This document shows, in pieces, positions 15,724-25,725 of a stretch of 64,000 nt of DNA; position 1 is the stretch's first letter; each line of letters begins with the position of its first letter. The stretch is from the NCBI RefSeq assembly GCF_011320095.1, contig NZ_JAANOY010000001.1, forward strand, positions 308,019 through 372,018, read 5' to 3'. The translations under genes and the position numbers were made by a program. A model generated the notes under the pieces. It saw only the letters and a program-made list of their open reading frames with translations. It was not told the origin of the DNA and did no database searches. The DNA is from Cognatiluteimonas telluris (lineage in GTDB: Bacteria > Pseudomonadota > Gammaproteobacteria > Xanthomonadales > Xanthomonadaceae).

Positions 15724-16722
15724 ATGCGCATCGGCCCCCATTCCATCGTGCCCAAGGTCGTCCTCGCGCCGATGGCGGGCGTGACCGACAAGCCGTTCCG
15801 GTTGCTGTGCAAGCGGCTGGGTGCCGGGCTTGCGGTGTCGGAAATGACCACCAGCGACCCGCGCTTCTGGAACACCGACAAATCCCGGCGTCGCATGGAC
15901 CACGCCGGCGAACCGGACCCGGTCAGCGTGCAGATCGCCGGGACGGTGCCCGCAATCCTCGCCGATGCGGCCAGGTACAACGTGGACCACGGCGCGCAGC
16001 TGATCGATATCAACATGGGCTGCCCGGCGAAGAAGGTCTGCAATGCCTGGGCGGGCTCGGCGCTGATGCGCGACGAAGCGCTGGTGGGGCGCATCCTCGA
16101 CGCCGTCGTGCGCGCCGTCGACGTGCCGGTGACGCTGAAGATCCGCACCGGCTGGGAAGCCGCCCACCGCAATGCGCCGAGCATCGCGCGGATCGCGCAA
16201 GCCTCCGGGATCGCCGCGCTAGCGGTGCATGGCCGTACCCGCGACCAGCAGTACGGCGGCGTTGCCGAATACGACACCATCGCCGCGATCAAGGCCGAAC
16301 TCTCGATCCCCGTGATCGCCAACGGCGACATCGACTCGCCACGGAAGGCCGCCGAGGTCCTGCGCCTGACCGGCTGCGACGCGGTGATGATCGGCCGCGC
16401 CGCACAGGGGCGACCCTGGATCTTCCGCGAGGTCGCGCATTACCTGGCCACCGAAACCCTGCTACCGGAGCCGACGCTAAAGGAAGTGCGCGACGTGCTG
16501 CTCGCGCACCTGAGGCACCTGCACGACTTCTACGGCGAACAGTCCGGCGTGCGCATCGCGCGCAAGCACCTGGGGTGGTATGCGAAGGACCGGCCGGAAC
16601 ACCTTGCCTTCCGCGCCATCGTCAATTGCGCCGACAGCGCGCAGGCACAGGTGCGCCTGACCCAGGATTACTTCGATGCGCTGGTCGCCGGCGTCGTCCC
16701 GGAGCTGCCGGTGGCGGCGTGA
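15724..16722 (+). CDS. dusB: tRNA-dihydrouridine synthase B
   Basis: A 332-residue FMN enzyme that reduces a uridine in the tRNA D-loop (U17 in E. coli). It follows E. coli DusB closely: MRIGPHSI start, APMAGVTDKPFR, the catalytic-cysteine loop INMGCPAKKVCNAWAGSAL, VTLKIRTGW, HGRTR, IPVIANGDI, MIGRAAQGRPWIFRE and RIARKHLGWY. DusA lacks the same pattern. In many gammaproteobacteria dusB is followed by fis; here a convergent membrane hydrolase gene follows and no fis is seen. The last 55 bp overlap the 3' end of that gene on the other strand. Expression may be affected by the heptamer array upstream. Confidence 0.95.
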   Translation: MRIGPHSIVPKVVLAPMAGVTDKPFRLLCKRLGAGLAVSEMTTSDPRFWNTDKSRRRMDHAGEPDPVSVQIAGTVPAILADAARYNVDHGAQLIDINMGCPAKKVCNAWAGSALMRDEALVGRILDAVVRAVDVPVTLKIRTGWEAAHRNAPSIARIAQASGIAALAVHGRTRDQQYGGVAEYDTIAAIKAELSIPVIANGDIDSPRKAAEVLRLTGCDAVMIGRAAQGRPWIFREVAHYLATETLLPEPTLKEVRDVLLAHLRHLHDFYGEQSGVRIARKHLGWYAKDRPEHLAFRAIVNCADSAQAQVRLTQDYFDALVAGVVPELPVAA

Positions 16723-17729
16723 TCCAGTGCGCGCAGCAGCCGCTGCCATAGCGCCCTGGCCAACGGCCGGTAATCGACATCGAACAGGCTGGGCATGTGC
16801 GGCGGATTGATCGCCTGCCAGCCATCCGCGCCGCGCGTGGCAACATCGAAGCGGAAAGGGAAGTCCGGCGCCCTGCCCATGCGCAGGTCGACGATCGTCA
16901 ACGTTCCGCCGTGGACCTGCACCTGTTCGAAGCCGTGGTTGAACCACGCCAGCCGACGCACCGCAGGAACCCCGCGGACGTCCGCCAAGGCCCGGGTATC
17001 CGATGGATAGGCGACGAACCGCATCGGTGCGTTCGGATCGCGAAGCGAGCGCTGGCCTTCGACAAAGCCGGCCGGGGTCATCGCGATGACCCGCCAGCGC
17101 ACGGTGTTCATCGTCGCCGGCGCCGAGAACCGCGGTGCATCGCCAAGGCCCATCGTCGCCAATGCCTGGTCCGCGTCCCGCTCGACGAGCGCCTTGGCCG
17201 CCAGCGACCAGCCAACGTAAGCCACGCCCAGCGCGATGCCCGCCAACAGGGCACGCTGCGCCACCACCTGGCTGCGCGCACGCCAGGCGACCACGCATGC
17301 CACCAGCCACGGCAGGGTGAACAGTGGATCGATGATGTCCAGGCTCGACCACATCACCGGTCGCATCGGCAGCGGCCAGAACAACTGCGTGCCGTAACTG
17401 GTGAATGCGTCGAACAGCGGATGCGCCATCAGGCACGCGAACATCCCCCACCACCAGCGAACCGGCGACCGCGCCACGCGCCCGCCGCGCGAGCGGAAGA
17501 ACCACCAAAGGATCGCGGCCACCAGCGGCAGTACCAGCCACGAGTGCGATGCGCTGCGATGCCAGGTCATCCGCACCACCGGGTTGTCGCTGAACGCCAA
17601 CAGCAGCACGTCCAGGTCCGGCAGCGTGTTGAGGGCGGCGCCTGCCAGCAGCGCTGCACGCCGGTCCCGCGCCGGGGCGATGGCGGCGACGATGGCGCCA
17701 CCGAGGAAAAGATGGGTGATGGAATCCAT
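16668..17729 (-). CDS. YdjM-type membrane-bound metal-dependent hydrolase
   Basis: A 353-residue protein of the YdjM/DUF457 family. The N-terminal part has the family pattern of His/Asp residues in membrane context: [35 protein letters not shown] and [14 protein letters not shown], with several helices to about residue 190. The remaining 160 residues are soluble and hydrophilic, ending [12 protein letters not shown]. The metal-dependent hydrolase assignment is by family only; no substrate is known. Its 3' end overlaps dusB by 55 bp in antisense. A TAGACT -10 box sits six bases before the ATG with no Shine-Dalgarno, so the transcript is probably leaderless. Confidence 0.88.
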   Translation of the reverse strand: MDSITHLFLGGAIVAAIAPARDRRAALLAGAALNTLPDLDVLLLAFSDNPVVRMTWHRSASHSWLVLPLVAAILWWFFRSRGGRVARSPVRWWWGMFACLMAHPLFDAFTSYGTQLFWPLPMRPVMWSSLDIIDPLFTLPWLVACVVAWRARSQVVAQRALLAGIALGVAYVGWSLAAKALVERDADQALATMGLGDAPRFSAPATMNTVRWRVIAMTPAGFVEGQRSLRDPNAPMRFVAYPSDTRALADVRGVPAVRRLAWFNHGFEQVQVHGGTLTIVDLRMGRAPDFPFRFDVATRGADGWQAINPPHMPSLFDVDYRPLARALWQRLLRALDHAATGSSGTTPATSASK

Positions 17730-17735
17730 CGCGCC

Positions 17736-17741
17736 AGTCTA
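17736..17741 (-). promoter_or_regulatory. -10 box of the YdjM gene, probable leaderless transcript
   Basis: TAGACT on the minus strand, six bases before the ATG at 17729, with no ribosome-binding site between. Confidence 0.5.
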
Positions 17742-17954
17742 AAGGCCGCGGCCCGGCTGCGCGCTTTGCTTGTCGGCAGGCATTCCACACGGAGGCACGT
17801 TGCAGTTTCGCGCCTGGAGGTGCTCGATTCGAACGCCGCGCGGCGCCCGGGAGCATCCAGCCCGGGAACGGCGCCGCCCGGGGACCACCCGTGACCAGGC
17901 CCTCCGTCCGCTTAACCCCCGCTCGCGCACAATGCGCCGGCGCCGCCGGGCATG

Positions 17955-18028
17955 TATCATGCGCGGCCATCCTTTCATCCGCATCAAGGGATATCCCTTT
18001 GGGGAGCCCGCTACCGGAGCCGCCGTCG
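17955..18028 (+). promoter_or_regulatory. metK promoter and leader with palindrome
   Basis: A TATCAT -10 box (17955-17960) is followed by a leader of about 62 nt. It holds a perfect 14-bp palindrome AAGGGATATCCCTT (17986-17999) and a repeated GGAGCC motif; the second GGAGCC serves as ribosome-binding site. The GATATC core could be an operator half-site pair or a small RNA hairpin. I do not recognise a known SAM riboswitch class. Confidence 0.5.
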
Positions 18029-19252
<1,224 letters not shown>

Positions 19253-19295
19253 CCCGCCGCGACGGGCAACCTCCGCGAAGCATCGCCAGGCAGGA

Positions 19296-19327
19296 AGCGG
19301 ACCCCCTCGGGGTCCGTTTCTTTTTTG
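19296..19327 (+). terminator. Rho-independent terminator of metK
   Basis: GGACCCC and GGGGTCC arms with a short CTC-containing loop, followed by GTTTCTTTTTT. It lies about 45 bp after the metK stop. Confidence 0.92.
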
Positions 19328-19436
19328 GGCCAGCGCAAGGCGCCCGCGCGCGCCAGCCCGGCAGGGCGCCCCCTGATGGAAATGCCTCGCGCGATGCTCT
19401 ATGGTCGGCCGGGCGTATCGCATCAGGGAGGATGCA

Positions 19437-20078
19437 ATGAGGAATGCACCGCTCATCGTTTTTGGGTTGGGTCTGATTGCCGGCTGCAGCCAGGCCTCCT
19501 CGCCAACGGCGTCCGGCGCGGCAGCCGCCGCCGCACCCCAGGCCTCCGTCCAACTGGATGGATCGGGTTCCACGGTCGACTCCATGTCGTCTGTCGCTCT
19601 AGCGACGTCCACCTGCGGCGAATCGACGCTCAGGCTCACATGCAGCTCGGCCGCTGTCGGCACGCAGATGGAGTGCACCCATCCAACCATGCGGCTCGAA
19701 CAGGCATCGTCGGCGAGGGCTTTGCCGCAGCCGATCGAGATGGCCGGGTACGCGCCGGTCGGGCTGGCATGCGCGCACTCACGGTCCGGCGAGGCGTTCT
19801 TCGTGGTGCAGTTCGGGGAGCTGCCGGAAGGCTGCGGGGCCTGCGAGTGGTTCTACGTCTACTCGACCGACGGCAAGGTGCTCACCCGAAGCCAGCCACC
19901 GATGCTCGGCGGCGGCACGGAGCAATCGCCGAACAACCGCGAATACGATCAGTTGCGTCGTCGCATGGGCATGTCGCACCCGACTTTCGACTATGCACGG
20001 TGCGACCGCACGGCTGACCAGGACGGCCGCGCGGTGTGCCTGAAGGAGGTCAAGGATGACCGAGCCGGCGATCCATGA
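19437..20078 (+). CDS. Lipoprotein, probable immunity protein of an X-T4SS effector
   Basis: A 213-residue predicted lipoprotein. The start is the ATG at 19437 with GGGAGG upstream; the signal peptide ends in a lipobox LIAGC (C17), followed by an Ala/Ser-rich linker. The mature part has at least eight cysteines, in LATSTCGESTLRLTCS, TQMECTHP, GLACAHS, EGCGACEWFYV, YARCDR and RAVCLK, so a disulfide-bonded periplasmic domain is likely. I recognise no named domain. The last 23 bp overlap the start of the XVIPCD effector gene in another frame, so the two are translationally coupled. Periplasmic lipoproteins encoded next to X-T4SS effectors (X-Tfi) protect against peptidoglycan-targeting toxins; that role is inferred from context, not from homology. 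Confidence 0.7.
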   Translation: MRNAPLIVFGLGLIAGCSQASSPTASGAAAAAAPQASVQLDGSGSTVDSMSSVALATSTCGESTLRLTCSSAAVGTQMECTHPTMRLEQASSARALPQPIEMAGYAPVGLACAHSRSGEAFFVVQFGELPEGCGACEWFYVYSTDGKVLTRSQPPMLGGGTEQSPNNREYDQLRRRMGMSHPTFDYARCDRTADQDGRAVCLKEVKDDRAGDP

Positions 20079-21330
20079 AGCGTTGATCCAACCCCGCGGG
20101 CAGGCATATCGGGCCAGCCAGGTCGTTGCCCACAGCCATTATCTCGATCCGATCGACCGCGGCAACGGTCGCTTGGCGGGCAGCTCGCATGTATGGGGCG
20201 ATGCCACCGCGGCAACCCAGTCGCGCGTCGTGGACATGCTGGTCGAGGCTGCACGGCAGGCCGGATTGAACCCGCATCGGACCGCATACGTGCTTGCGAT
20301 TGCGCGGGTGGAATCGGGGTTCAACCCGGACGCCGCGGCGGGTACGACATCGGCCTATGGGCTGGGGCAGTTCATTGATCGGACGGCTGCCAATTACGGC
20401 ATCAGCGATAAGAACCGAGGGGACGTGCCATTGCAGGCAAAAGCGTTGGTCGCCCATTTCCTCGACAACGAAGCGATCGCCAACCGACGAGGCCAGGGCG
20501 AGGAATACATCTACAAGTATCACCATGATGGCCCCAATGGAGACTACGGCGGCCTCGCGGTTTCGCGCGCGCAGGTGATGCCGTATGTCGATGGATTCGA
20601 GAAGTTCCTCGCCCAGCACGTGCGCCCGCCGCCAGAACGGCCGGCGCCGGAAGCAAGCCTGGTTGGTGATTCACTGCAAGCGCCGCTCGTTCCGGCTGCA
20701 CCGACAACGAACGACGTCGATCACCTCCAGCGACTCCTCACCCGCCTTGGTTACCGCGACGCCCGCGGCAACTGCCTGCGGCTGGATGGTGTCTGGGGCG
20801 CGCGTACCCAGGAGGCAGTGAAGGCGTTCCAGCATGCACACGGATTGCCAGAGGTCGGGCATGTTGGACCACGCACGCGCTCGGCGTTGCGCCGGTCGGA
20901 GCAATCGCCATCGCCTGTTGATCCCGCGCATCCGGATCACGCCCTCCAGAAGGAGATTTCACGGCAGGTGGAGGCGCTGGGCGGGCCTTTGAACCACCAG
21001 CCACCGGTGCAGCTGCGGCGACTCAAGGCGGTATTGTTGACATCGGCCCGCGAACATGGGGTCCAGCGCGTCGATCATCTTGTTCTTGGACGCGATGGCG
21101 AGTCGCTGTTCGTGGTGCAGGGCAAGCTCGACGATCCCGCGCATCGGCGGGTGCAGGTATCGCTCCATGCCGCGTTCGCGACGCCATTGGCGCAGTCCCG
21201 GCACCGACTCCAGCAGGCGGAGTTCCAGTGCCTGGGGGCGAGCGGAATGCGGCACGGAACGGGGTTGGTGAACGCGCCCGCCTTCGTCCAGGAACCTGCG
21301 ATGCACCACCGGCAACTGCCGATGCGGTGA
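20056..21330 (+). CDS. Lytic transglycosylase/peptidoglycan-binding effector with C-terminal XVIPCD (X-Tfe)
   Basis: A 424-residue protein without a signal peptide, in three parts. (1) Residues about 50-190: SLT-like lytic transglycosylase fold, with IARVESGFNPDAAAGT (likely catalytic E86) and SAYGLGQFIDRT. (2) Residues 220-278: PG_binding_1 domain (HLQRLLTRLGYRD, DGVWGARTQEAVKAFQ). (3) Residues 288-381: a domain reading as XVIPCD, with VDPAHPDHALQKEI, GVQRVDHLVLGRDG, LFVVQGKLDDPAHRRVQV and ATPLAQS, then a short tail. XVIPCD proteins are delivered by the Xanthomonadales T4SS into rival bacteria, and the absence of a Sec signal fits. The start ATG overlaps the lipoprotein gene. No T4SS structural genes are in the window. 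Confidence 0.85.
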   Translation: MTEPAIHEALIQPRGQAYRASQVVAHSHYLDPIDRGNGRLAGSSHVWGDATAATQSRVVDMLVEAARQAGLNPHRTAYVLAIARVESGFNPDAAAGTTSAYGLGQFIDRTAANYGISDKNRGDVPLQAKALVAHFLDNEAIANRRGQGEEYIYKYHHDGPNGDYGGLAVSRAQVMPYVDGFEKFLAQHVRPPPERPAPEASLVGDSLQAPLVPAAPTTNDVDHLQRLLTRLGYRDARGNCLRLDGVWGARTQEAVKAFQHAHGLPEVGHVGPRTRSALRRSEQSPSPVDPAHPDHALQKEISRQVEALGGPLNHQPPVQLRRLKAVLLTSAREHGVQRVDHLVLGRDGESLFVVQGKLDDPAHRRVQVSLHAAFATPLAQSRHRLQQAEFQCLGASGMRHGTGLVNAPAFVQEPAMHHRQLPMR

Positions 21331-21461
21331 TCCGGGACATTGCCCCGCCCCTGCGCCTGCCCCTCCATGACCTCCGGCCCGGGACAGCCTTCACCCCCTT
21401 CGCGGTAGGCTCGGGATTCGCGCGGCCAGGGGCTGGCGGCGCCGCTCCCGAGGAGATCACG

Positions 21462-22190
21462 ATGCGTCCGTGCATGATCGCGTTGTCGGCCGTGCTGGCC
21501 GGCCTGTCGTTGCCAGCGTGGGCGGCCACTGACAATCACGTCAGCGCCGACGAACTGGTCGCAAAGAATCTCGAAGCCCGCGGCGGTGCCGAAGCGTTGC
21601 GCGCCATTACCTCGATGCACACCCTGGGCAAGCTGCGGCTGGGTGGTGGCCTCGAAGCCAAGGCCGAAAGCTGGATGGTGGCGCCGGACATGGCCCGCCA
21701 GGATTTCTCGTTGCAGGGGATGACGCAGGTCAACGCCTGGGACGGGCACCAGGGTTGGGTCATCGACCCCTTCCAGGGACGTCGCGACCCGCAGAAACTC
21801 AGTGGAGACGACACCAAGGCGCTGGCGCAGGCCGCCGACATCGCCGGTCCGCTGCTCGACGCGCAGAAGAAGGGTGAGCGCATCGAATACCTCGGCACCG
21901 AGGACATCGACGGCACCGACGCGCACAAGCTGCGGGTGACGTTCAAGAACGGCGACAGCCGTGTGATCTACCTGGACCCGGATTACTTCCTCGAGATCCG
22001 CGTCGTCGACCACCGCAACATCCGCGGCCAGGAACAGGTGCAGACCACGGACCTGGGCGAATACGAGAAGGTCGACGGGGTGTACTTCCCCTTCGAGCAG
22101 GGCCAGAACCACATCGAATCGGCGCAGCTCAACACCCCGATCGATACGGCCATGTTCGCCTTCCCCTCCTCCACCCCCGCCAAGCGCTGA
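21462..22190 (+). CDS. Exported LolA-like outer membrane lipoprotein-sorting family protein
   Basis: A 242-residue exported protein. The start is the ATG at 21462 with GAGGAGA upstream; the signal peptide ends LSLPAWAA. The mature part resembles the LolA/LppX-like beta-sheet fold family: SADELVAKNLEARGGAEALRAI at the start, repeated strands, and RVIYLDPDYFLEIRVVD followed by EYEKVDGVYFPF. Such proteins are thought to bind lipid or lipopeptide chains in the periplasm. A TAGGCT -10-like box lies near 21406. It ends 13 bp before the large repeat protein gene, so the two are probably cotranscribed. Confidence 0.8.
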   Translation: MRPCMIALSAVLAGLSLPAWAATDNHVSADELVAKNLEARGGAEALRAITSMHTLGKLRLGGGLEAKAESWMVAPDMARQDFSLQGMTQVNAWDGHQGWVIDPFQGRRDPQKLSGDDTKALAQAADIAGPLLDAQKKGERIEYLGTEDIDGTDAHKLRVTFKNGDSRVIYLDPDYFLEIRVVDHRNIRGQEQVQTTDLGEYEKVDGVYFPFEQGQNHIESAQLNTPIDTAMFAFPSSTPAKR

Positions 22191-22203
22191 GCCGGAGACC
22201 GCC

Positions 22204-25200
22204 ATGCATCGCTCCATGACATTGCTCGCGCTTGCCGTCGCCACGACGTTCGCGACGCCCGCCTTCGCGCAGGCGCCCGCGCCGGCGGCCGGCGCGACCC
22301 CCGCCGCGCGCTTCGACCAGGGCGTGATTTCCGGCCTGGGCATCCGCAACATCGGCTCGGCGACCATGAGCGGCCGCATCGCCGCCGTGACCGCCACCCA
22401 CGACAAGAAGGGCGACACCGTGCTGTACGTCGGCAGCGCCAGCGGCGGCCTGTGGAAGTCCACCGACGGCGGCACGACGTTCAAGCCGAAGTTCGACAAG
22501 CAGCCGGTGCAGTCGATCGGCTCGATCGCAATCGACCCGTCGAACACGGACAACATGTGGGTCGGCACCGGCGAAGCCTGGACCCGCAACTCCGTGTCGA
22601 TCGGCAATGGCGTGTACCGGTCCACCGACGGCGGCGAGACCTGGTCCAACGTCGGCCTGCCGAACTCCGAGCGCATCGTGAAGATGGCGGTGGACCCGCG
22701 CGACGGTAACACCGTGCTCGCCTGCGTCACCGGCAAGCTGTGGAGCGATTCCAGCGACCGCGGCGTGTACCGCACCAGCGACGGCGGCAGGTCGTGGACT
22801 CAGGTGCTCAAGGGCGGCAATGCCTCCACCGGCTGCGGCAGCATGAGCGTGGATGCAAAGAACCCGAACGTCGTGTTCGCATCGCTATGGGACTTCCGCC
22901 GCAAGGGGTGGACCTTCCGCTCCGGCGGCGAGAACGCCGAGCAGTCGTCGGGCAGCGGCCTGTATCGCTCGGCCGACGGTGGCCGGACCTGGGCCGAAGT
23001 CACCGGCGGCGGCCTGCCCGCCAAGCCCTACGGCCGCATCGCGGTCGCGGTGGCGCCATCGAACTCCAACGTCGTCTACGCGTTCGTCGAATCGACGAAA
23101 AGCGCGCTGTTCCGTTCCGATGACGGCGGCCACACGTGGGATCGCCGCGACGACAGCCAGATGATGGTGTGGCGCCCGTTCTACTTCGGCAACCTCATCG
23201 TCGACCCGACCAATCCCGATCGCCTGTTCAAGCCGGACCTGGTGCTGATCCAGAGCCTGGACGGCGGCAAGACCTTCGCCAACGTCGGCGGCGGCGCGCA
23301 TGGCGACTTCCATGATGTCTGGATCGATCCGAAGGACCCGCAGAAGGTCATCGCCGGCGACGACGGCGGCCTGTGGCTGTCCAAGGACGGCGGCAACCGC
23401 TGGTGGAAGGCCAACAACCTGCCGGTGTCGCAGTTCTACCACGTGAGCGTGGACAACGATGATCCGTTCCACGTCTACGGCGGCCTGCAGGACAACAGTT
23501 CGTGGGTAGGCGATTCGTCGTATCCCGGCGGCATCACCAACTCGCGCTGGGAGAACATGTTCGGCGGCGACGGCTTCTGGATGTTCCCGGATCCCACCGA
23601 CCACGATTACGTCTATGCCGAATCGCAGGGCGGCAACATCGGCCGCGTCAACCGCATCACGCACCAGTACCGCGACATCCAGCCGCGGCCCGGGTACAAG
23701 GAAAAGCTGCGCTGGAACTGGAATGCGCCGATCGCGTTGTCGCCGACCGACAAGGACACCCTGTACATCGGCGCGCAGTTCCTGTTCCGCACCCGCAACC
23801 ACGGCCAGACCTGGGACCGGATCTCGCCGGACCTGACCACCAACGATCCGCTGAAGCAGCTGCAGGAACAGTCCGGCGGCATCACCGTCGACAATTCCGC
23901 CGCGGAAATGCACACCACGATCTATTCGATCAGCGAGTCGCCCAAGGACCACGACGTGATCTGGGTCGGCACCGACGACGGCAACGTGCAGGTCACCCGC
24001 GACGGCGGCAAGTCGTGGAAGAACGTCACCGCCGGTGCCGGCGTGCCGGCGAACTCGTGGGTGTCCTACATCGACGCCGGGCAGTTCGACGCCGGCACCG
24101 CCTACGTCGCCTTCGACCGCCACACCTTCGGCGACATGGCGCCGATGCTCTACAAGACCACCGACTACGGATCGCACTGGCAGCCGCTTGCCAACGCGGC
24201 GCAGACCAAGGGCATCCAGGGCTATGCGCACGTGCTGCGCGAGGATCCGGTGCGTCGCGGCCTGCTTTATGCCGGCACCGAATTCGGCCTGTGGATCTCG
24301 CCGGACGATGGCGCGAGATGGGCGCAGTTCAAGGGCGGTGATTTCCCGGCCGTCTCGGTGCGCGACCTGGTGGTGCAGAAGCGCGACCGCGACCTGGTGC
24401 TCGCCACCCACGGCCGCGGCATCTGGATCATCGACGACCTGACCCCGCTGCGTGCGCTGACGCCGGCGATGCTGCAGCAGGAAGCGGTATTCCTGCCCTC
24501 GCGGCCGCAGCAGCAGCGCATCAACGCATTCGGCGGCTGGCCGGAAGGCGACGCCAGCTATGCGGGCACGAGTGCGTCGGACGACGCGATGATCGCGTAC
24601 TACCAGAAGTCGCGGCACCTGTTCGGGCCGCTGAAGCTGGAAGTGCTCGATGCCAGGGGCAGCGTCATCGACACTTTGCCCGCGGGCAAGCGCCGCGGCA
24701 TCAATCGCGTCGCCTGGCCGATGAACGTCAAGCCGCCGCTGGTGCCGCCGGCGGCGTCGATCGCCGGCAGCAGCACGCAGGGGCCGCGCGTGCCGCCGGG
24801 TACCTACACCGTGCGCATGACCAAGGGCGACCACGTCTACGAGGAGAAGATCGACATCGCACTGGATCCGCGCTCGCCGTTCACCGTCGCCGATCGCCAG
24901 GCGCAGTTCGACGCGACGATGAAGGTGCACGGGATGTTCGGTCGCATGAGCGACCTGGTCGCGCGCATCCAGGCGGTGCGCGCCGGTGCGGGCGCGGCGG
25001 CGGCGAAGCTGCCCGAAGGCGATGCCCTGCGCACGCAACTGGCCGCGTTGTCCGACAAGGCCGATGCGATCCGCAAGCAGATCGTCGCGACCAAGGAAGG
25101 CGGCGCGATCACCGGCGAGGAACGCCTGCGCGAGCACATGGACCAGTTGTACGGCGCGCTGATGTCGTACGAAGGCCGGCCGGCGGCGACGCTGCTGGCC

Positions 25201-25395
25201 TATTCCGGCGCGCTGGAGCGCGAGCTTGGCGATGTCGAGGGCGCATTCACCCAGTTGAGCAACGGCGACCTGGCCGCCGCCAATGCCGCGCTCAAGGCCA
25301 ATGGGATGCCGGAGATCGCCCTGCCCGAGCATGCGCCGGTGGCGTGGCGCTATTCGGGCGATCCCGATACGCGCGCCGCGCAGGAGCGCGACTGA
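22204..25395 (+). CDS. Large exported BNR/sortilin-type repeat protein (annotated as glycosyl hydrolase in relatives)
   Basis: A 1063-residue protein with a signal peptide (MHRSMTLLALAVATTFATPAFAQ). From about residue 35 to 760 it carries many Asp-box/BNR repeats that form a beta-propeller: STDGGTTF, STDGGETWSNV, TSDGGRSWTQV, SADGGRTWAEV, SDDGGHTWDRR, SLDGGKTFANV, TRDGGKSWKNV and TTDYGSHWQPL. This is the VPS10/sortilin-type propeller of bacterial WD40/BNR proteins. The C-terminal 280 residues hold a beta-rich piece and a helical segment. Relatives are often called glycosyl hydrolase or sialidase, but enzymatic activity is not shown by sequence. It lies 13 bp after the LolA-like gene and ends at an intrinsic terminator. 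Confidence 0.88.
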   Translation: MHRSMTLLALAVATTFATPAFAQAPAPAAGATPAARFDQGVISGLGIRNIGSATMSGRIAAVTATHDKKGDTVLYVGSASGGLWKSTDGGTTFKPKFDKQPVQSIGSIAIDPSNTDNMWVGTGEAWTRNSVSIGNGVYRSTDGGETWSNVGLPNSERIVKMAVDPRDGNTVLACVTGKLWSDSSDRGVYRTSDGGRSWTQVLKGGNASTGCGSMSVDAKNPNVVFASLWDFRRKGWTFRSGGENAEQSSGSGLYRSADGGRTWAEVTGGGLPAKPYGRIAVAVAPSNSNVVYAFVESTKSALFRSDDGGHTWDRRDDSQMMVWRPFYFGNLIVDPTNPDRLFKPDLVLIQSLDGGKTFANVGGGAHGDFHDVWIDPKDPQKVIAGDDGGLWLSKDGGNRWWKANNLPVSQFYHVSVDNDDPFHVYGGLQDNSSWVGDSSYPGGITNSRWENMFGGDGFWMFPDPTDHDYVYAESQGGNIGRVNRITHQYRDIQPRPGYKEKLRWNWNAPIALSPTDKDTLYIGAQFLFRTRNHGQTWDRISPDLTTNDPLKQLQEQSGGITVDNSAAEMHTTIYSISESPKDHDVIWVGTDDGNVQVTRDGGKSWKNVTAGAGVPANSWVSYIDAGQFDAGTAYVAFDRHTFGDMAPMLYKTTDYGSHWQPLANAAQTKGIQGYAHVLREDPVRRGLLYAGTEFGLWISPDDGARWAQFKGGDFPAVSVRDLVVQKRDRDLVLATHGRGIWIIDDLTPLRALTPAMLQQEAVFLPSRPQQQRINAFGGWPEGDASYAGTSASDDAMIAYYQKSRHLFGPLKLEVLDARGSVIDTLPAGKRRGINRVAWPMNVKPPLVPPAASIAGSSTQGPRVPPGTYTVRMTKGDHVYEEKIDIALDPRSPFTVADRQAQFDATMKVHGMFGRMSDLVARIQAVRAGAGAAAAKLPEGDALRTQLAALSDKADAIRKQIVATKEGGAITGEERLREHMDQLYGALMSYEGRPAATLLAYSGALERELGDVEGAFTQLSNGDLAAANAALKANGMPEIALPEHAPVAWRYSGDPDTRAAQERD

Positions 25396-25423
25396 CCGCG
25401 AGGACCGGTCACCGCAGGACCGT

Positions 25424-25499
25424 GGCTCGGGTAAGGCGAAGCCGCACCCGGGACGCGGCCGATATCGATCCACCCGGGTGCGCAGCGCTTACCCGGGTG
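25424..25499. repeat. Two family A palindromes in opposite orientation
   Basis: GCTCGGGTAAGGCGAAGCCG..CACCCGGGACG at 25424-25455 and CACCCGGGTGCGCAGCGC..TTACCCGGGTGA at 25471-25499, facing each other between the BNR gene and its terminator. Confidence 0.75.
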
Positions 25500-25520
25500 A
25501 CGTCTCCGGGTTCGACTTCG

Positions 25521-25545
25521 CGGGCTGCTTCGGCAGCCCGTTTTT
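25521..25545 (+). terminator. Rho-independent terminator after the BNR protein gene
   Basis: CGGGCTGC and GCAGCCCG arms around a TTCG tetraloop, followed by TTTTTC. It separates the preceding operon from the SAH riboswitch. Confidence 0.92.
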
Positions 25546-25595
25546 CATCTCCCATCCATCCCTCCATCGCGAGAAAGCGATAGAATGCCCGCCCC

Positions 25596-25679
25596 TGCCG
25601 AGGGGCGCTGCAAGTCCGGATGCCGTCAGGCGAAGCCGGAATCAGGCTCGGCATGGTCCCCACGCACCAACGGCGCCCG
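25596..25679 (+). promoter_or_regulatory. S-adenosylhomocysteine (SAH) riboswitch
   Basis: The SAH riboswitch signature is clear: TGCCGAGGGGCGCTGCAAG (25596-25614) pairs through GCCGAG with CTCGGC in ATCAGGCTCGGCA (25641-25653), and ACCAACGGCGCCCG downstream supplies the pseudoknot strand complementary to the GCGC block. A TAGAAT -10 box at 25581-25586 starts the transcript just upstream. It sits 47 bp before ahcY, the classic target; SAH binding turns expression on. Confidence 0.93.
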
Positions 25680-25725
25680 TTTGATGACCGTCCCCCGCCG
25701 GACGCACTGAACGGAGCAAAGCCAG

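Noticed and set aside
22885..25473. 862-codon minus-strand open frame opposite the BNR protein
   Set aside because: Antisense to a clear exported repeat protein; no domain seen.
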